Shown here one piece after another: positions 37,161 to 39,808 of a DNA stretch of 39,808 nucleotides; position 1 is the stretch's first letter; every line of letters starts with the position of its first letter. Below the pieces are notes generated by a model. The model made no database searches. It had not been told where the DNA came from and was given only the letters and a program-made list of their open reading frames with translations. The DNA is from Rhodobacterales bacterium (lineage in GTDB: Bacteria > Pseudomonadota > Alphaproteobacteria > Rhodobacterales > Rhodobacteraceae), in contig JAPLPF010000134.1 of assembly GCA_026400325.1 (NCBI GenBank), positions 1 to 39,808 on the forward strand, in the 5' to 3' direction. The translations under genes were made by a program, and so were the position numbers.

Positions 37161-37364
37161 ATGATGACCAGGTTTTCGATTCCCGACATGAGCTGCGGCC
37201 ACTGCAAGTCAGCTGTCGAGGCCGCGATCACGGCTTTGCCCGGCACGAACGAGGTGATGATCGACCTGCGTTCGCGCGAGGCCGAGGTGACGGGTGAAGC
37301 GTCCCCTGCGGCTGTTATTGCCGCCCTTGATGCGGCTGGCTATCCGGCCCGTGTGACCGGCTGA
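37161..37364 (+). CDS. Heavy-metal-associated (HMA) domain protein, CopZ-like
   Basis: A 67-residue cytosolic ferredoxin-like metal-binding protein. The metal site is MSCGHC (Cys12 and Cys15) in FSIPDMSCGHCKSAVEAAI, and the end has LDAAGYPARV as in CopZ/HMA domains. It probably carries copper(I) to a P-type ATPase; no such ATPase is in the window. The ATG at 37161 follows agga (37152-37155); an ATG 3 nt later is equally possible, and a longer frame from 37125 is less supported. Confidence 0.9.
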   Translation: MMTRFSIPDMSCGHCKSAVEAAITALPGTNEVMIDLRSREAEVTGEASPAAVIAALDAAGYPARVTG

Positions 37365-37582
37365 TCACCTTCCGGCCCGGCAAGTCAGTCCATCGGGCAC
37401 GGCTGCACTGACCTGTGGTTCCGGGTCTGGAAAACCGGAATGTGATCGACGCCCTGTTGCATAGGGCGCACATCGCTGCCAGATCGTCGCAAAATTGTCA
37501 TCGTCCCGGCTTGCCAGCGCCCATCTGTGCCGCAATATCGGGAAAAGGCGACAAGACCAGAGCCAGCGAACGGAGCAGTCAA

Positions 37583-37726
37583 ATGGCCAAATCCCCCGCG
37601 ACACCGCAACAAGGTGGCAGCAGCACGCCCGCGCAACAGCAGCAAGGCCAGGAACCCGCCCCGCAATCGGGCAGCACCGCCCAGCAGGGCAGCAAGCCGA
37701 TCTTCCGGGACTGGGCGTCGATCTGA
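37583..37726 (+). CDS. Tiny Gln-rich hypothetical protein
   Basis: A 47-residue protein of low complexity: a Gln/Pro/Ser/Gly-rich body (PQQGGSSTPAQQQQGQEPAP) and a distinct end, PIFRDWASI. A well-placed cggag (37571-37575) lies 7 nt before the ATG, which argues for translation. No family is recognised; it should be soluble and disordered except perhaps the last ten residues. It lies between the metal-binding protein gene and the TfoX-C gene. The 218 bp upstream (37365-37582) show no further gene. Confidence 0.5.
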   Translation: MAKSPATPQQGGSSTPAQQQQGQEPAPQSGSTAQQGSKPIFRDWASI

Positions 37727-37791
37727 GCCGTCCCGCGCCTGGCTTGGGTCATCTGGTCGGCCGGGTCCCTTGACAGGGGTTCGGCAGGCCG

Positions 37792-37807
37792 CAAAGCTGG
37801 GGCTTTG
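37792..37807 (+). promoter_or_regulatory. Small stem-loop just before the TfoX-C gene
   Basis: CAAAGC (37792-37797), loop TGGG, GCTTTG (37802-37807): a 6-bp perfect stem ending 13 nt before the ATG, where a ribosome would bind. A TTGACA (37770-37775) lies 16 nt upstream as a possible -35, without a good -10. Confidence 0.3.
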
Positions 37808-37820
37808 ACGGTGGTCCTGC

Positions 37821-38159
37821 ATGCCAAGCCCGGTTTCGTCCATTCCCAACCTTGGCCCCGCCTCTGAGGCGGCTTTTGCCGCTGCAGGCATCACCACGGC
37901 GGAAGAGATTCGCAGCCTTGGTCCCGATGAGGCCTACCGCAGGCTTCTTGCCAGCGGCGTGCGGCCACATTTCATCGGGTACTATGTGTTGGTCATGGGC
38001 CTGCAAGGCCGCCCGTGGAACGACTGCAAGGGCGAGGAAAAGAAAATCCTGCGCCAAAGCTTTGATGCGGTGTGCGCCGGGTTCAACCGGTCAGACGCCA
38101 AGCTGCGTGCGGATCTTGAGGCGACGCTCAGCTTTCTGGGTGTGGTGGATCGGACCTAG
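37821..38159 (+). CDS. TfoX/Sxy C-terminal domain protein
   Basis: A 112-residue stand-alone TfoX C-terminal domain, a small helical, helix-hairpin-helix-like module. It begins with IPNLGPASEAAFAAAGITTAEEIRSLGPDEAYRRLLASG, read in segments NLGPASEAAFAAAGI and EEIRSLGPDEAYRRL, which is the family signature. The N-terminal TfoX domain that activates competence genes in gammaproteobacteria is missing, so a direct competence role should not be assumed. A poorly conserved C-terminal half (about 60-110) follows. The ATG at 37821 has no strong ribosome site. Confidence 0.88.
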   Translation: MPSPVSSIPNLGPASEAAFAAAGITTAEEIRSLGPDEAYRRLLASGVRPHFIGYYVLVMGLQGRPWNDCKGEEKKILRQSFDAVCAGFNRSDAKLRADLEATLSFLGVVDRT

Positions 38160-38197
38160 GGCCAGCACTCCTGCCCTGCCCCGCGTGATCTGCGCTG

Positions 38198-38273
38198 TGG
38201 TGCCCCCAGAGAGACTCGAACTCCCGACCCTCTGATTACAAATCAGATGCTCTACCAGCTGAGCTATAGGGGC
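38198..38273 (-). tRNA. tRNA-Thr (anticodon TGT)
   Basis: A 76-nt cloverleaf on the minus strand: acceptor GCCCCTA paired with TGGGGGC (one G-T wobble), D-arm GCTCAGCTGGTAGAGC, anticodon stem CTGAT/ATCAG with loop TTTGTAA (anticodon TGT, reading ACA), T-arm with GTTCGAGTC, discriminator A and an encoded CCA. Confidence 0.97.
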
Positions 38274-38282
38274 CACGCATGC

Positions 38283-38311
38283 CAGATACCGCCCGTGCGC
38301 CGTCTGTGCAA
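38283..38311 (-). promoter_or_regulatory. Candidate promoter of tRNA-Thr
   Basis: On the minus strand, TTGCAC (38311-38306), a 17-nt spacer and TATCTG (38288-38283) end 9 bp before the mature tRNA 5' end. Spacing is ideal and both elements are recognisable. Confidence 0.55.
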
Positions 38312-38334
38312 GACCCGACCGCAATCGGCCGGTA

Positions 38335-39808
38335 TCAGTCCCGTTCGCCCCGCGCGACGATCACGACGGCGACCAGACCGACGGCCATCACAAGAAGGGC
38401 AGCAGGGGCTGCCTCGGACAGGCGCTCCAGACTGGCCAGTTCGAACACCCGCGTCGACAGGGTGTTGAAGTTGAACGGGCGCAAGAGCAGCGTCGCAGGC
38501 AATTCCTTCACGCAGTCGACAAAGACGACCAGCAGCGCCGTCAGCACCGACCCCCGCATCAGGGGCAGATAGACCGACTGCAGCGCCCCGCCAGCCGTCC
38601 GCCCCAGCGACCGCGCCGCCATCGGCAGGGCGGGCGAGATCCGCCCGAAGGCCGCATCAACGGCCCCCTGGGCGATCCCGAAGAAGCGCACCAGGTAGGC
38701 CAGCCCCAGGGCAAAGGCCGTGCCGGTGATCATCAGCCCGGGATCCCAGCCAGTCAGCGCCAGCACAGCGTCGGCGAGATGGTGATCCAACGCCGCCAGT
38801 GGCACCAGCAGCCCAAGCGCCAGCACAGCCCCCGGTGCGGCATAGCCAAGCAGGGTCACCGGCAAAAGCCAGCGCGCCAGACCGGATTGCGCCATCCGCA
38901 AGGCATAGACCAGCACCAGCGCCGCCGCGACTGTGGCCACCGCCGCCAGCCCGCCCACGACCAGCGTGTTGACCAGCGCATCGACCAGGCCCGGCGCAAG
39001 CCAGCCTTCCGGCGCCTTGAGGCTGTTGGCCACCATGACGGCAACGGGCAACACAAAGCCCCCGGCAAAGGGCAAAAGGCACAGGGCCGTCGCCAGCCAG
39101 CGGCGCGCGCCGATGATCGGCTGCGGCACGATCGGGCGGCTGGAGCGGCCGACCTGGTGAAACCGTGCGCCCCCGCGACCGGCCCGCTCCAGCCCGATGA
39201 TCAGCAGGATCAGGGCCAGAATGACCCCGGCGATCTGCGCAGCCCCCCCGGCGTTTCCGCCGTTCAGCCAGGTTGAGAATATCCCCGTTGTCAGTGTCTG
39301 CACGCCGAAGTGGTACACGGTGCCGTAGTCCGCGACCGTCTCCATCAGGGCCAGCGCCACGCCAGCGGCAATTGCAGGCCGCGCAAGCGGAAGGCCCACC
39401 CGCCGGAACACCGCCCAGGGTCCGCATCCAAGCGCACGGGCAATTTCATAGGTCGCCCCCGACTGCTCGCGGTAGGCTGCCCGCGCAAGCAGGTAGACAT
39501 AAGGATAGAGCGCCAGGGAGAGGACAAGAATCGCGGCCCAAAGCGACCGCGTTTCGAAAAACCAGTAGTCCCGCGCCGAGGTCCAGCCAAAAGTCGCCCG
39601 CAGGGCCGACTGCAGCGGCCCGGCATAGTCAAGGAAATCGACCAGCGCATAGGCCCCGACATAGGCCGGGATCGCCAGTGGAAACAGCAGCGCCCAGGCC
39701 AGCCAGGTCCGGCCGGGAAAGCGGTACTGGCTGATGAGCCAGGCGGCGCCCGTGCCCATCGCGGCCGTAAGGATGGCCACGCCAAGCATCAGAAGGGCCG
39801 TCGTCGCC
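38335..39808 (-). CDS. Fe(3+)-type ABC transporter permease, 5' end cut by window edge
   Basis: At least 490 residues of a large inner-membrane permease of the FbpB/SfuB/ThiP type, in which two permease halves are fused. It has about ten or more hydrophobic segments. The first half carries the ABC-binding loop EIARALGCGPWAVFRRVGLPLARPAI, and the second half carries AARSLGRTAGGALQSVYLPL, the same EAA-loop form. It also has KELPATLLLRPFNFNTLSTRVFE, a hallmark of iron(III) permeases. The frame stays open to the window end without the start, so the N-terminal part is outside. Substrate iron(III) or a related ferric complex is inferred from the family. The partner binding protein and ATPase are not visible. 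Confidence 0.92.
   Translation of the reverse strand, partial: ATTALLMLGVAILTAAMGTGAAWLISQYRFPGRTWLAWALLFPLAIPAYVGAYALVDFLDYAGPLQSALRATFGWTSARDYWFFETRSLWAAILVLSLALYPYVYLLARAAYREQSGATYEIARALGCGPWAVFRRVGLPLARPAIAAGVALALMETVADYGTVYHFGVQTLTTGIFSTWLNGGNAGGAAQIAGVILALILLIIGLERAGRGGARFHQVGRSSRPIVPQPIIGARRWLATALCLLPFAGGFVLPVAVMVANSLKAPEGWLAPGLVDALVNTLVVGGLAAVATVAAALVLVYALRMAQSGLARWLLPVTLLGYAAPGAVLALGLLVPLAALDHHLADAVLALTGWDPGLMITGTAFALGLAYLVRFFGIAQGAVDAAFGRISPALPMAARSLGRTAGGALQSVYLPLMRGSVLTALLVVFVDCVKELPATLLLRPFNFNTLSTRVFELASLERLSEAAPAALLVMAVGLVAVVIVARGERD

Noticed and set aside
36681-37202. Minus-strand open frame of 173 codons across the glgP upstream region
   Set aside because: No family motif, no ribosome site and it spans regulatory sequence and the start of glgP; treated as a chance frame.
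33728-37297. Long plus-strand open frame of 1189 codons opposite glgB and glgP
   Set aside because: It is an antisense shadow typical of GC-rich coding sequence; the opposite strand encodes clear GlgB and GlgP motifs, and this frame shows no domain or ribosome site.

Overview
The window (39,808 bases, GC-rich) looks like a chromosomal segment of a Rhodobacteraceae-type alphaproteobacterium. The evidence is the protein flavour (form II CO-dehydrogenase-like operon, pyrrolysine-free MttB protein, corrinoid-protein activator, glycogen operon ending in pgm), the codon use, two ordinary tRNAs and dense short operons with ATGA/GTGA overlaps. I see no insertion sequence, phage, plasmid or CRISPR element.

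Layout. 1-5.0 kb: 3' truncated ABC-F ATPase (uup), divergent class III CoA-transferase, a small membrane protein divergent from an XRE/MLTR-type regulator, and a two-TM protein ending in a long hairpin. 5.0-7.5 kb: cupin coupled to a 2Fe-2S/ASKHA corrinoid activation protein (RACo/RamA-like). 7.6-9.6 kb: ECF sigma factor, overlapping RskA-like anti-sigma, secreted fasciclin protein and a strong terminator. 9.7-14.0 kb: secreted VWA protein with C-terminal repeats, tRNA-Gly(CCC), small lipoprotein, RidA-like protein, small secreted protein and a translationally coupled GT-B-like glycosyltransferase. 14.0-19.0 kb (minus): zwf-pgl-pgi behind a perfect LacI-type palindrome, then GNAT and HNH genes. 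19.1-23.4 kb (minus): coxG-S-L-M-like molybdenum hydroxylase operon. 23.6-25.7 kb: lytic transglycosylase lipoprotein and convergent mttB-like methyltransferase. 25.75-36.8 kb (minus): glgP-glgB-glgC-glgA-glgX-pgm. 37.1-39.8 kb: small metal-binding (HMA) protein, tiny Gln-rich protein, stand-alone TfoX C-terminal domain, tRNA-Thr(TGT), and an iron-type ABC permease cut by the window edge.

How it works together. zwf/pgl/pgi feed glucose-6-P into the oxidative pentose phosphate/Entner-Doudoroff routes, while pgm/glgC/glgA/glgB make glycogen and glgX/glgP/pgm return it. Each of these two carbon operons has a perfect palindrome with a GCGC centre upstream, which suggests LacI-family sugar control. 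The ASKHA protein and the MttB-like enzyme belong to corrinoid methyl-transfer chemistry, although they lie 17 kb apart and no corrinoid carrier protein is in the window.

The most striking irregularity is that two otherwise well-conserved genes, the CoxL-like large subunit and glgB, are each broken by an internal out-of-frame deletion (about 28-31 nt and about 165 nt), with conserved residues missing at the junction. They are either real pseudogenes or assembly errors. I found no clear candidate for a wholly new system. The closest are the sigma/anti-sigma/fasciclin cassette, the cupin-RACo pair and the secreted-protein/glycosyltransferase pair.
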